Below are positions 7,613 through 15,826 of a stretch of 64,000 bases of DNA, piece after piece (within the stretch, counting starts at the first letter, position 1; the number at the start of each line of letters is the position of its first letter). The notes beneath the pieces are model-generated. The model ran no database searches. It was not told the origin of the DNA and was given only the letters and a program-made list of their open reading frames with translations. The position numbers and the translations under genes are program-made. This DNA is from Phyllobacterium sp. 21LDTY02-6 (lineage in GTDB: Bacteria; Pseudomonadota; Alphaproteobacteria; Rhizobiales; Rhizobiaceae), in the NCBI RefSeq assembly GCF_023554255.2, contig NZ_JAMJWD020000001.1, positions 434,001 through 498,000 of the forward strand. Reading direction: 5' to 3'.

Positions 7613-10600
7613 TCAATCCCCGCTGCCGTAGCCGCCCGGCGTCGGCGTGGTGACGATCACCGCTTCGCCCGCCTCGAGCACGGTCTGGTCGCAGGCTTTC
7701 AGACGTTCGATCGTGCCGTTCCGGCGGCGGACCTCGGTCTTGCCGGCCTCGCCGTTTCCACCGCCGTCCAGCCCCTCGGGCGGGCGGCCCCGATGCGACG
7801 AGAGTATGGCGCAGTCCATCCGTTCGAGGAAACGCAAAGTGCGGCTGGTGCCGTCGCCACCGGGAAACGTCCCGCGTCCGCCGGAGCCCTGGCGGATATG
7901 GAAATCTTCGAGCAGCACCGGGAAGCGCATTTCCAGGATTTCAGGGTCAGTCAGCCGCGAATTCGTCATATGAGTATGGACGCCGGCCGTGCCGGCAAAA
8001 CCGGCGCCATTATTGTGGCGGCCGGCAGGCGAGCCCGAGCAGATCGTCTCGTAATATTGGTAGCGGTCATTGCCGAAGGTCAGATTGTTCATCGTCCCCT
8101 GCGAATTGGCCATGGCGCCGAGTGCGCCGAAGAGTGCGTTGGTGACGTGTTGCGATGTCTCGACATTGCCGGCGACCACGGCGGCGGGATAGGCCGGCTT
8201 GAGCATCGAGCCATCGGGTATGATGATGTCGATCGGGCGCAGGCAGCCGGCATTCATCGGTATCGCCCCTTCCACCATGACGCGGAAGGCATAGAGCACC
8301 GCGGCGCGGGCGACGGGTTCGGGAGCATTGAAATTGTTCTTCATCACCGGCGAGGTGCCGGTGAAATCGACGATTGCGCGCCGCTCCTGCCTGTCGACGC
8401 TGATCTTGACGCGGATCGTCTGGCCGGTATCGGTGTCGTAGGAATATTGCGACTGTTCCGGCAGCCGGTCGAGAACCGCCCTGACGCTTTCGGCGGCATT
8501 GTCCTGGACGTGTCCCATATAGGCTTCGACCACGTCGAGGCCGAACAGGCCGATCATTTTCCTGAGCTCGGCAACGCCCTTCTCATTGGCGGCGATCTGG
8601 GCCTTCAGATCGGCGATGTTCTGGTGGACATTGCGCACCGGCCAGCGATGGTTGGTCAAAAGTTCCGTCAGTTCGGCCTCGCGGAAGCGGCCCTGCTCGA
8701 CGAGGCGGAAATTGTCGATAAGCACGCCCTCTTCATCGACGGTGGTGGCAAGCGGTGTCATCGAGCCCGGCGCCGAGCCGCCGACATCGGCGTGATGGCC
8801 GCGCGAGGCGGAATAGAACAGGATGTTCTCCCCCGCATCGTCGAAGACCGGGGTGACGACCGTGATGTCCGGCAGGTGCGTGCCGCCATTATAAGGTGCA
8901 TTGAGGGCGAAGACGTCGCCCGGGCGGATATTGCCGGCATTGAGCTTGATGATCGTCTCGACGGAACGGTCCATCGAGCCGAGATGCACGGGCATGTGCG
9001 GCGCATTGGCCACCAGCGCGCCATTGCGGTCGAATACGGCGCAGGAAAAATCCAGCCGCTCCTTTATATTGACGGAATAGGCGGTGTTCTGCAGCGTCAC
9101 GCCCATCTGCTCGGCGATCGACATGAAAAGATTGTTGAAGACTTCAAGCATGATCGGATCGGCCTTCGTGCCGAGCGCCGCATGCCGCCGCTTCTTCTCG
9201 ATCCTGCGCATCAATATGTGGTTGAGCGCCGTGATCTCCGCCTGCCAGCCCGGCTCGACGACGATGGTCTGGTGCGCCTCGATGATCAGCGCCGGACCCT
9301 TGATCCTGTGGCCGGGCCTCAGACCGTCGCGCAGGAATGCCGCGGCGTCATGATACTGGCCGCCCGAATAAAACCGGACCTCTGTTCCACTATTCGGAAC
9401 ACCATCTTCGGTTGCAGACTTTGTCTCTATGCGCGCGCGCTCGCGGTTGTCGCTGCCTTCGACCGAAACCGCCTCCACCACGATCGGCTTGTTGTCGTAG
9501 ACGAACCCGAATTGCGCCTTGTGCGCCGCTTCGAAGCCGGCCAGCGCCTGCTCCAGCGAGAAATGGGAGAATTCCACGGCGATGGTGGTATCAGTTCCCT
9601 CATAGCGCAGATGCAGGACCGGGCGATGCGCAATATCGCCAGCCGGTACGCCCTGTGCGGTGATCTCGCCGATGACATCGCGGGTGAGCGTGTCGCTGAG
9701 CTGGCGGATTTCCGCGAGCGCCGCTTCGGCGAACGGCTTGACCAAGGCCTGCTGGCGCGTGGCGAAGATCGAGGAAAGGCCGATGCCATAGGCGGACAGC
9801 AGGCCCGAAAAGGGATGGATCAACACTGCTTCCATGCCGAGCGCGTCCGCCACGAGGCAGGCATGCTGGCCGCCGGCGCCGCCAAAGCAATTGAGAAGAT
9901 AGCGCGTCACGTCATAGCCGCGCTGGACCGATATCTTCTTGATGGCATTGGCCATGTTTTCGACGGCGATGGTCACGAAGCCTTCCGCGACTTCCTCCGC
10001 GCTCTTGCCGCCGGTCTCGGCCGCGAGGGCGGCGAACTGGTCCGCCACTGCCGCCGCATCCAGCGCCTGGTCCTGATCGGGGCCGAAGATGGCGGGAAAG
10101 AATTCCGGCCGCAGCTTCCCCAGCATCACATTCGCATCGGTGACGGCGAGCGGGCCGCCGCGGCGATAGCATGCGGGTCCGGGATTTGCTCCGGCGGAAT
10201 CCGGTCCAGCCTGGAAGCGGCCCGCCCGGTAATGGAGTATCGAGCCACCGCCGGCGGCGACCGTATGGATGCGCATCATCGGCGCGCGGATGCGGACGCC
10301 GGCAACTTCGGTATCGAAGGCCCGTTCGTAATCGCCATCGAAATGGGCGACATCGGTCGACGTTCCGCCCATGTCGAAGCCGATCACCTTGTCGAAACCG
10401 GCCAGCCTTGCCGTCTCCACCATGCCGACCACACCACCGGCGGGGCCCGACAGAATGGCGTCCTTGCCCTGGAACAGGTTTGCGGCGGTGAGCCCGCCGG
10501 ACGACATCATGAACGACAGTCGCGGCGTGTCGCCATCATTATCATCGCCAATGCCAAGCTCTTTGGCGACGCGGTCGACATAGCGGCGCAGGATGGGCGA

Positions 10601-11245
10601 CAGATAGGCGTCGACGACCGTCGTATCGCCGCGCCCGACCAGCTTCACCAGCGGCGAGACCTCGTGGCTGACCGATATCTGGCCAAAGCCGATGCTGCGG
10701 GCAATGTCCGCGGCCAGTCGCTCATGCTGCGGATATTTCCACGCGTGCATGAAAACGATGGCGATGGCATCGAAGCCGTCGCGCCTGATCTGCGCAAGCT
10801 GGTCCTGAAGCGTTGCAGCGTCGGGCTCCAGCTCCACGGTCCCGTCCGCCCGGACACGTTCGCCGATCTCGACGACGCGTTCATAGAGCTGTTCCGGGAG
10901 GATGATCTCCTTGGCAAAGATGTCGGGCCGGGCCTGATAGGCGATCTTGAGAGCGTCGCGAAAACCTGCCGTGATGATGAGGGCAGTGCGATCGCCCTTG
11001 CGCTCGAGCAGCGCATTGGTCGCCACCGTCGTGCCCATCTTCACCTCGCCGATGCGCCGGGATGGAATGGGATCAGCCGCGCCGACGCCCAGAAGCTGCC
11101 TTATCCCGTGCAGCGCCGCATCGGGGTAGGATTCGGGATTTTCGGACAGCAGCTTTCGCGCATGAAGACCATGTGTCGGATCCCGTCCGATAATGTCGGT
11201 AAACGTGCCGCCGCGATCGATCCAGAAGTCCCATTTTCCGTTCAT
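7613..11245 (-). CDS. Fused hydantoinase A/B, 5-oxoprolinase (ATP-hydrolysing)
   Basis: 1210 residues from the ATG at 11245, chosen because it has a GGA seven bases before it and gives the family N-terminus [17 protein letters not shown]; an ATG at 11257 adds four residues without a ribosome site. The first ~690 residues are HyuA-like, with actin-like ATPase segments (RGGTFTD near 10-16, [13 protein letters not shown] near 290-303). The rest is HyuB-like, beginning near [14 protein letters not shown]. Fused length near 1200 is that of eukaryotic-type 5-oxoprolinase, which opens 5-oxo-L-proline to glutamate with ATP. A hydantoin or related cyclic amide substrate is possible. A GNAT gene follows. 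Confidence 0.85.
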   Translation of the reverse strand: MNGKWDFWIDRGGTFTDIIGRDPTHGLHARKLLSENPESYPDAALHGIRQLLGVGAADPIPSRRIGEVKMGTTVATNALLERKGDRTALIITAGFRDALKIAYQARPDIFAKEIILPEQLYERVVEIGERVRADGTVELEPDAATLQDQLAQIRRDGFDAIAIVFMHAWKYPQHERLAADIARSIGFGQISVSHEVSPLVKLVGRGDTTVVDAYLSPILRRYVDRVAKELGIGDDNDGDTPRLSFMMSSGGLTAANLFQGKDAILSGPAGGVVGMVETARLAGFDKVIGFDMGGTSTDVAHFDGDYERAFDTEVAGVRIRAPMMRIHTVAAGGGSILHYRAGRFQAGPDSAGANPGPACYRRGGPLAVTDANVMLGKLRPEFFPAIFGPDQDQALDAAAVADQFAALAAETGGKSAEEVAEGFVTIAVENMANAIKKISVQRGYDVTRYLLNCFGGAGGQHACLVADALGMEAVLIHPFSGLLSAYGIGLSSIFATRQQALVKPFAEAALAEIRQLSDTLTRDVIGEITAQGVPAGDIAHRPVLHLRYEGTDTTIAVEFSHFSLEQALAGFEAAHKAQFGFVYDNKPIVVEAVSVEGSDNRERARIETKSATEDGVPNSGTEVRFYSGGQYHDAAAFLRDGLRPGHRIKGPALIIEAHQTIVVEPGWQAEITALNHILMRRIEKKRRHAALGTKADPIMLEVFNNLFMSIAEQMGVTLQNTAYSVNIKERLDFSCAVFDRNGALVANAPHMPVHLGSMDRSVETIIKLNAGNIRPGDVFALNAPYNGGTHLPDITVVTPVFDDAGENILFYSASRGHHADVGGSAPGSMTPLATTVDEEGVLIDNFRLVEQGRFREAELTELLTNHRWPVRNVHQNIADLKAQIAANEKGVAELRKMIGLFGLDVVEAYMGHVQDNAAESVRAVLDRLPEQSQYSYDTDTGQTIRVKISVDRQERRAIVDFTGTSPVMKNNFNAPEPVARAAVLYAFRVMVEGAIPMNAGCLRPIDIIIPDGSMLKPAYPAAVVAGNVETSQHVTNALFGALGAMANSQGTMNNLTFGNDRYQYYETICSGSPAGRHNNGAGFAGTAGVHTHMTNSRLTDPEILEMRFPVLLEDFHIRQGSGGRGTFPGGDGTSRTLRFLERMDCAILSSHRGRPPEGLDGGGNGEAGKTEVRRRNGTIERLKACDQTVLEAGEAVIVTTPTPGGYGSGD

Positions 11246-11444
11246 GACATTGTCCATTCGCGAGAATCAGTTAGTTGTTACTTGAAAGAGGCGGGGCGTG
11301 CTCGACAATAAGCGGGGGCTTATGCCGAGGGCAATCCATCACAGGGGGCAACTCCGACTTTCCGCAATCTTTGCGAATCACGTCACTCATGACCCAAGTC
11401 CCGCATGTTGATCGAGCCGGGACACTTGCCTAGGAGAGGAAAAG

Positions 11445-11852
11445 ATGAAGAACAAATTGACGGTTGCCGTAGCAGCCCTGTCGCTGTTGGCCTTGGCCGG
11501 TTGCGGCGAAAGCGAACAGAAATCCGAACAGGCACCTGCCACGACAACGGAAACGCCGGCGGCACCTGCCACGACGACGGAAACGCCAGCACCTGCCACC
11601 ACGACGGAAGCACCGGCGCCGGCGCCTGCTGCACCAGCGGGGACAGAAAAGCCGATGACCGTTGAAGATGCGATGAAGACGCTCAAGGAACAGGCGGCGA
11701 CGATGACCGCCGAGCAGAAGCAGGCCGCGATCCAGACCGCGCGCAAGGCCGCCGAAGATGCCGCCAAGGCTGCCGGCCAGACCGCCGAGCAGATCAGCGC
11801 TGCAGCCGACGCCGCCGAAAAGGCGATCAAGGAAGCGCTGGGCGTTCAGTAA
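11445..11852 (+). CDS. Small lipoprotein with Ala/Pro/Thr repeats and a helical C-terminus
   Basis: 135 residues. MKNKLTVAVAALSLLALAGC ends in a lipobox (LAGC, Cys20). Residues 30-65 are three near-identical copies of a unit APATTTETPA, encoded by tandem DNA repeats. The C-terminal half (about 70-135) is an Ala/Lys/Glu/Gln-rich amphipathic helix (TARKAAEDAAKAAGQTAEQISAAADAAEKAIKEA). The organisation recalls small cell-wall-spacing or Lpp-like lipoproteins: anchor, flexible spacer, helix. No C-terminal Lys suitable for Lpp-type attachment is present. Ribosome site AGGAGAGG precedes the ATG. Function unknown. Confidence 0.75.
   Translation: MKNKLTVAVAALSLLALAGCGESEQKSEQAPATTTETPAAPATTTETPAPATTTEAPAPAPAAPAGTEKPMTVEDAMKTLKEQAATMTAEQKQAAIQTARKAAEDAAKAAGQTAEQISAAADAAEKAIKEALGVQ
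11532..11615 (+). repeat. Three tandem repeats inside the lipoprotein gene
   Basis: Units begin at 11532 (30 bases), 11562 (27 bases) and 11589 (27 bases), each starting GCACCTGCCAC and ending around ACGGAAACGCC or its variant. All are in frame, so copy-number changes would lengthen or shorten the APATTTETP spacer without breaking the gene. Confidence 0.85.
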
Positions 11853-11860
11853 AATTCAAC

Positions 11861-11899
11861 CTGCCGGCACGGCCAGGCCTCGTTTGGCCGTGCCGGCAG
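11861..11899 (+). terminator. Strong 15-bp stem-loop after the lipoprotein gene
   Basis: CTGCCGGCACGGCCA at 11861-11875 pairs perfectly with TGGCCGTGCCGGCAG at 11885-11899, loop of nine bases, eight bases after the stop codon. No T run follows on the plus strand; on the minus strand GTTGAATTTT follows. It is a good candidate transcript end or 3' stabiliser. Confidence 0.6.
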
Positions 11900-11983
11900 A
11901 CGCAACCGGTCTTCAAGATTGAACAATTTTGATGCGCCAATATCTCGCTCGCAATCGCGAAAGATATTGAATAAAACAGAACA

Positions 11984-12703
11984 ATGTCGATTTGGCGCCG
12001 CATAAGCGATTTCATAACCACCACTGCCGCTGATGCTTTTTCCAGCATCATCGAGGCCGTGCGCACGGCGTTTGAAGGCGACCCCGAGACCCGGCGGCGC
12101 GTGGCTTTCTCCATCGCCATGATCGCCCTGTCCGCCAAGATGGCCAAGGCCGATGGCATCGTCTCGCAGGCCGAGATCAACGCGTTCCATCAGATATTCC
12201 ACGTTCCGGCACAGTATCGCCAGCAGGTCGAGCGGCTCTACAATCTCGCCAAGCAGGACGTGGCCGGATATGAGGCCTATGCCGCGCAGCTGGCATCGCT
12301 CTGCGGCTCGGGGCAACCCAACTGCCAGATGCTGGAAGACGTGCTCGACGGCCTCTTCTATATCGCCAAGGCCGATGGCGCGCTGCACGACCAGGAACTG
12401 ATCTTCCTCGGCACGGTAGCGGAGATATTCCAGCTGGACGAGGCCAAGTTCGATAGCGTTCTTGCCCGCCATGTCGGCAGCGGCCGCGCCGATCCCTTCC
12501 TCGTCCTCGGGCTGCCGCGCAATGTCACTTTCGATGAAGCGCGCAAGCGGTACAGGTCGCTCGTGAGAGACAATCACCCGGACGTTCTCGTCGCACGCGG
12601 CGTGCCGGAAGAATTCATCGCCATCGCCAATCAGAGACTGGCAGCAATCAACGCCGCCTGGGAGCAGGTCGAAAAAGATCTCAAGGCGTATGAGCGCGTT
12701 TGA
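11984..12703 (+). CDS. TerB-domain / J-domain co-chaperone (DjlA-like)
   Basis: 239 residues. About 40-160 form an all-helical TerB-like region with paired KADG(I/A) segments (MAKADGIVSQAEI and IAKADGALHDQEL), and 170-235 form a J domain: DPFLVLGLPRN, then HPD in VRDNHPDVLV, the motif that stimulates DnaK ATPase. Unlike E. coli DjlA there is no clear N-terminal membrane segment, so it may be cytosolic. The stop lies inside the start of the downstream amidase gene (14-base overlap), coupling them. Role beyond DnaK recruitment is inferred. Confidence 0.85.
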   Translation: MSIWRRISDFITTTAADAFSSIIEAVRTAFEGDPETRRRVAFSIAMIALSAKMAKADGIVSQAEINAFHQIFHVPAQYRQQVERLYNLAKQDVAGYEAYAAQLASLCGSGQPNCQMLEDVLDGLFYIAKADGALHDQELIFLGTVAEIFQLDEAKFDSVLARHVGSGRADPFLVLGLPRNVTFDEARKRYRSLVRDNHPDVLVARGVPEEFIAIANQRLAAINAAWEQVEKDLKAYERV

Positions 12704-13454
12704 ATCCGATCATTTTGGCGCGCACGTCCATGCTTCTCCCAATTTCGGCCCGCGCCGGGATGGCAAGCGCGTTACCGTCCTCGTCCTGCACTATACGGGC
12801 ATGGAGACGGGGGAGGCGGCCGAAAGCTGGCTGGCCAATCCCGGCAGCGAAGTCTCGGCGCATTACCTCGTTCATGAGGACGGCCGCGTCGTGCAGATGG
12901 TGCCCGAGAGCGAGCGTGCCTGGCATGCCGGGCAGAGCTCGTGGAAGGGCGAGACCGATATCAATTCCTCTTCCATCGGCATCGAGATCGCCAATCCGGG
13001 GCCGCTTGCGGGGTTTCCCGATTATAACGAGGCGCAGATCGAGGCCGTGATCGACCTCTGCAAGGGGATCATTTCGCGCCACCGCATAGCGCCGGAACGC
13101 GTGCTGGCCCATTCCGATATCGCGCCCGCGCGGAAGATCGATCCGGGCGAGAAATTTCCGTGGTCGGTGCTTTACGACTCCGGCGTGGGGCACTGGGTTC
13201 CGCCGTCGCCGATCCGGGGCGGACGCTTCTTTTCACGCGGCGATAATGGCCAGCCGGTGGAGGCCTTGCAGTCGATGCTGGCCCTTTACGGCTATGATGT
13301 CCCCATCGACGGGACGTTCGGAAATGCGACGGAATTGGGAATTCTCGCGTTTCAACGCCACTTTCGGCCGGCCAAGGTTGATGGAGTCGCGGACATGTCA
13401 ACCATCGAAACGCTGCATCGACTGCTTTCTGCACTTCCGTCTATAAGCGTTTAA
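12690..13454 (+). CDS. N-acetylmuramoyl-L-alanine amidase (AmiD type) with peptidoglycan-binding domain
   Basis: 254 residues. Amidase_2 fold from about residue 20 to 165: first zinc histidine in VLVLHYTGMETG, then SAHYLVHEDG, and the C-terminal AHSDIAPARKIDPG with zinc ligand and catalytic Lys. Residues about 185-250 are a PG_binding_1 domain (VEALQSMLALYGYD, DGTFGNATELGILAFQRHF). It cleaves the amide between MurNAc and L-Ala, in wall turnover or recycling. No signal peptide is visible, so it may act on cytosolic anhydro-muropeptides like AmpD, or be exported another way. It overlaps the upstream J-domain gene by 14 bases. Confidence 0.9.
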   Translation: MSAFESDHFGAHVHASPNFGPRRDGKRVTVLVLHYTGMETGEAAESWLANPGSEVSAHYLVHEDGRVVQMVPESERAWHAGQSSWKGETDINSSSIGIEIANPGPLAGFPDYNEAQIEAVIDLCKGIISRHRIAPERVLAHSDIAPARKIDPGEKFPWSVLYDSGVGHWVPPSPIRGGRFFSRGDNGQPVEALQSMLALYGYDVPIDGTFGNATELGILAFQRHFRPAKVDGVADMSTIETLHRLLSALPSISV

Positions 13455-13625
13455 CTTATTGAGAAAAAAGCGTTTTATTGCGGTGCTTTTTGCACTGCAG
13501 CATATATATTTCAATGAGTTACATATTGTTATTTGGCGGATCAATATTCGGCTGCATTGGGCCTGCAAATCCTTGGCCAGTTGTTCCGGCACGAGCCTTC
13601 TGGGGGTTGGCCGCTGAACTTTCCC

Positions 13626-13647
13626 GGCCCGCTTGAGTTTGCGGGCC
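13626..13647 (+). other. Stem-loop in the leader of the SLT transglycosylase gene
   Basis: GGCCCGC (13626-13632) pairs with GCGGGCC (13641-13647) around TTGAGTTT, ending 16 bases before the ATG. It could be a 5' mRNA structure, or the end of the amidase transcript. The rest of the 13455-13663 gap is AT-rich at its left end and shows no clear promoter. Confidence 0.45.
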
Positions 13648-13663
13648 CCATATTAGACGGAAA

Positions 13664-14449
13664 ATGATGACAAAAAAATTTGGTGTGATTTTCGCCCTTC
13701 TGGGGGCGGTGGCTTTGTTTGGTTCAAATCCGGCGTTCAGCGAGCCGGCCCAGCCCACGAACCTGAGGGATCTGTTCAAAGCGAAGCGTGCGGAGGCCGA
13801 AAAGGCCAAGGCGCAGAAAGCAAAAGCCGAGAAGGCAAAACCGGCCAAACCGGCCAAGGTAGCAAAGGCAAAGCGCGCGAAAGCGCAGGGGCAGAAGGTA
13901 GCTGCAAAGGCTGATCTGAAGAAGAAGGCCGAGCTGAAGAAGCCGGCGGTCAAGCGGCATGCCGGCAAGAAGGCATCCGGCAAGGCAGCGGCCAAGGCGC
14001 GGACGCGGATCAAGACGGTCGTTTCGCGCAATATCGATACGATGACGACGGGCAGCGTCGGTACGGCCGGTGGCGCGACGAAATATTCGTCGATCATCGC
14101 ATCCTATGCGAGCTCCTATGGCGTTCCGGTCGATCTCGCCCATGCCGTGGTGCGTGTCGAAAGCAATTTCCGTCCGGAGACGACCGGTCTTGCCGGTGAG
14201 ATCGGCCTGATGCAGATCAAGCTCTCGACGGCGAGGGGGCTCGGCTATACGGGCAGCCGGGCTGCGCTCTACAATCCGGATACGAATATCCGCTGGGGCA
14301 TGAAATATCTTGCAGGGGCACACAAGCTCGGCAATGGCACCACCTGCGGCACGATCCTGCGCTACAATGCCGGCCATGGCGCGACGCGCATGAATCCGGT
14401 GTCCGCCAATTATTGTGCGAAGGTCAAATCGCAGCTCGCCTCGAACTAA
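13664..14449 (+). CDS. Lytic transglycosylase (SLT domain) with Lys/Ala-rich N-terminal segment
   Basis: 261 residues. A signal peptide (about 1-26, ending NPAFSEP) is followed by a very basic, low-complexity region (about 35-120) of repeated KA, EKAKA and KPAK units, then an SLT domain (about 142-255). Catalytic Glu166 lies in VVRVESNF; GEIGLMQIK and LRYNAGHG complete the motifs. The enzyme cleaves glycan strands in the periplasm. The basic region resembles histone-H1-like tails and could bind anionic wall polymers or DNA; that is speculation. Two ATGs in tandem (13664, 13667) are possible starts. A strong terminator follows. Confidence 0.9.
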   Translation: MMTKKFGVIFALLGAVALFGSNPAFSEPAQPTNLRDLFKAKRAEAEKAKAQKAKAEKAKPAKPAKVAKAKRAKAQGQKVAAKADLKKKAELKKPAVKRHAGKKASGKAAAKARTRIKTVVSRNIDTMTTGSVGTAGGATKYSSIIASYASSYGVPVDLAHAVVRVESNFRPETTGLAGEIGLMQIKLSTARGLGYTGSRAALYNPDTNIRWGMKYLAGAHKLGNGTTCGTILRYNAGHGATRMNPVSANYCAKVKSQLASN

Positions 14450-14469
14450 AGGCGGCGATTTACGCAAAG

Positions 14470-14492
14470 GGCCGGATTTTCCGGCCTTTTTT
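14470..14492 (+). terminator. Rho-independent terminator of the SLT gene
   Basis: GGCCGG (14470-14475), loop ATTTT, CCGGCC (14481-14486), then six T. It ends just before the rnpB promoter. Confidence 0.85.
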
Positions 14493-14493
14493 G

Positions 14494-14522
14494 TTGCAAT
14501 TTGCCGGAACAATGCGTTTATA
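14494..14522 (+). promoter_or_regulatory. Promoter of RNase P RNA
   Basis: TTGCAA at 14494-14499 and TTTATA at 14517-14522 with a 17-base spacer. Transcription would begin about seven bases later, at the first base of helix P1 of rnpB (14529). Confidence 0.65.
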
Positions 14523-14528
14523 CGCAAC

Positions 14529-14961
14529 GCCAGCTGGCCGGGCAGCCGCGCATGTCAAAAGCCGAAAGGCGGCATGTGAGGAAAGTCCGGGCTCCAGGGA
14601 AACACGGTGCCGGATAACGTCCGGCGGGGGCGACCCCAGGGAAAGTGCCACAGAAAGGAAACCGCCCCGCCTGCAAATCGGCTGCTCGCAAGGCAGAAGA
14701 GCCGATTTATTGGCGGGGTAAGGGTGAAAGGGTGGGGTAAGAGCCCACCGCGCAACTGGTAACAGGGGCGGCATGGCAAACCCCACCGGGAGCAAAACCG
14801 AATAGGGACGGCGTGCCGGGCGCAAGCCTGGCGATCAGTTTCCGGGTTAGTCGTCCGGGTGGGTTGCAGGAGGCGGATGGCAACATCCGTCCCAGATGAA
14901 TGGCTGCCGCGCCGGGCTCGCGCCCGGCCATACAGAACCCGGCTTACAGGCCAGCTGGCAT
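14529..14961 (+). ncRNA. rnpB: RNase P RNA
   Basis: The catalytic RNA that matures tRNA 5' ends. The ends pair to form P1: GCCAGCTGGCC (14529-14539) with GGCCAGCTGGC (14949-14959). Inside are the universally conserved blocks: GAGGAAAGTCCGGGCTCC near 14577-14594, an ACAGAAA segment near 14651-14657, GGTAAGGGTGAAAGGGTGGGGTAAGAGCCCACCG near 14717-14750 and the 3' ACAGAACCCGGCTTACAGG near 14932-14950. Length about 433 nt is that of an A-type alphaproteobacterial RNA. The exact 3' end is not certain. Confidence 0.95.
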
Positions 14962-15078
14962 TTCTCTCCATAGCCGATATGGCGTGCTGCCCCCGCTGCG
15001 ACAGGTCGCGGCGGCGGCTTTGCAGCATGCAACTGCATCCAACGCAAAACCGAACCGATTCAACGGGCTCTAACCCTT

Positions 15079-15092
15079 CATTAAGCTTAATG
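15079..15092. other. 14-bp perfect palindrome in the dcw upstream region
   Basis: CATTAAGCTTAATG is fully self-complementary and lies 69 bases before the first MraZ box, within an AT-rich patch. It contains TTAA twice, but the spacing does not match a CtrA site (TTAA-N7-TTAA). It may be an operator for another factor. Apart from this, the MraZ boxes and the leader stem-loop, nothing else is recognised between rnpB and mraZ (14962-15376). Confidence 0.35.
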
Positions 15093-15160
15093 AGCCATAA
15101 ATTAAGAATCGCCGGAAGTGCGTCCGAATTCGGGCTCATTGCCAAGTTGTGTACCCTGAT

Positions 15161-15191
15161 CCCATTGACGCCCATAGTGCCCCATGATAAC
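15161..15191 (+). promoter_or_regulatory. MraZ operator (three boxes) overlapping the putative dcw promoter
   Basis: CCCAT occurs at 15161, 15171 and 15181, exactly ten bases apart; on the minus strand this is three ATGGG units with five-base spacers, matching the TGGGN-N5 triple repeat bound by E. coli MraZ. TTGACG (15165-15170) and ATAACG (15187-15192) form a weak promoter with a 16-base spacer in the same stretch, so bound MraZ would block it. The repeats are seen; autoregulation is inferred from the E. coli system. Confidence 0.75.
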
Positions 15192-15257
15192 GATTGGTTT
15201 CATCAGTAGCGTTCAGTCGACACGGTGTTTCCCGACATTGGCTCTTGCTTTGCAAGG

Positions 15258-15284
15258 CCGGCATCCCGCTCGCGGGGCCGGTTT
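15258..15284 (+). other. GC-rich stem-loop in the long mraZ leader
   Basis: CCGGC (15258-15262) and CCCGC (15265-15269) pair with GCGGG (15272-15276) and GCCGG (15277-15281); TTT follows. It sits about 75 bases into the predicted leader and 95 bases before mraZ. It resembles a weak intrinsic terminator or a processing site. Further short GC stems (GCCCGC/GCGGGC near 15315-15335) follow. Confidence 0.45.
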
Positions 15285-15376
15285 GCCGACGGTCGCTGAC
15301 TGGCAGTCGCGGCCCGCTGATGCGGCGGGCGTCGCGGTGAAAACGGGAGCCCCTGCGGGCAAGAGGGTGGCAGGCA

Positions 15377-15826
15377 TTGGACCGGTTTCTCGGGCACATC
15401 ACGAACAGGATCGACGCGAAGGGTCGCGTTTCCGTGCCGGCTCCGTTCCGCTCGATCATTCTGGCATCCGGACATACGGAACTCTACGCGCTGCGCTCGC
15501 TGCACCTTCCGGCACTGGAGACGGGCGGCCCCGAACTGCTGACGCGTTTCGACAAGAGCCTCGAGGGCGCCGATCCCTTCACGCAAGGGGCGGACGACAT
15601 GTCGTTCTACCTTCATGCGGACGGGACCTTCCTGAAGCTGGACGCGGATGGGCGCATCACGATGACCGATTTCATCCGGGAACATACGGGCATTACGAGC
15701 GAAGTTACCTTTGCGGGTGCCAATACGCATTTTCAGATCTGGCAGCCCGAACAGTTCGAGGCGCACCGGGCAAGGGTGCGGCAGCGGCTGGCCGAGAGGC
15801 GCTTGAACATGGAACGCGAGGCATGA
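15377..15826 (+). CDS. mraZ: MraZ, DNA-binding regulator of the dcw cluster
   Basis: 149 residues made of two SpoVT-AbrB-like halves ([13 protein letters not shown] near 13-25; [15 protein letters not shown] near 88-102). Start is TTG, giving the conserved MDRFLG N-terminus, with GAGGGTGG upstream; no ATG fits. MraZ forms a ring and represses its own operon in E. coli through triple TGGGN boxes, and three such boxes lie 190 bases upstream here. The stop overlaps the rsmH start (ATGA). Confidence 0.95.
   Translation: MDRFLGHITNRIDAKGRVSVPAPFRSIILASGHTELYALRSLHLPALETGGPELLTRFDKSLEGADPFTQGADDMSFYLHADGTFLKLDADGRITMTDFIREHTGITSEVTFAGANTHFQIWQPEQFEAHRARVRQRLAERRLNMEREA

Noticed and set aside
7583-11311. 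1242-codon open frame on the plus strand opposite the 5-oxoprolinase
   Set aside because: It is the antisense shadow of a well-supported gene in GC-rich DNA; its translation is rich in Arg/His/Gly with no family motif.
11532-11615. Tandem repeats as a CRISPR array
   Set aside because: Units are directly adjacent with no spacers and encode an in-frame peptide repeat.
15079-15110. CtrA binding site upstream of mraZ
   Set aside because: TTAA words are present, but none have the seven-base spacing of TTAA-N7-TTAA.
15184-15822. Long N-terminal extension of rsmH across mraZ
   Set aside because: RsmH proteins start near [13 protein letters not shown]; the extension overlaps mraZ in another frame and contains no domain.
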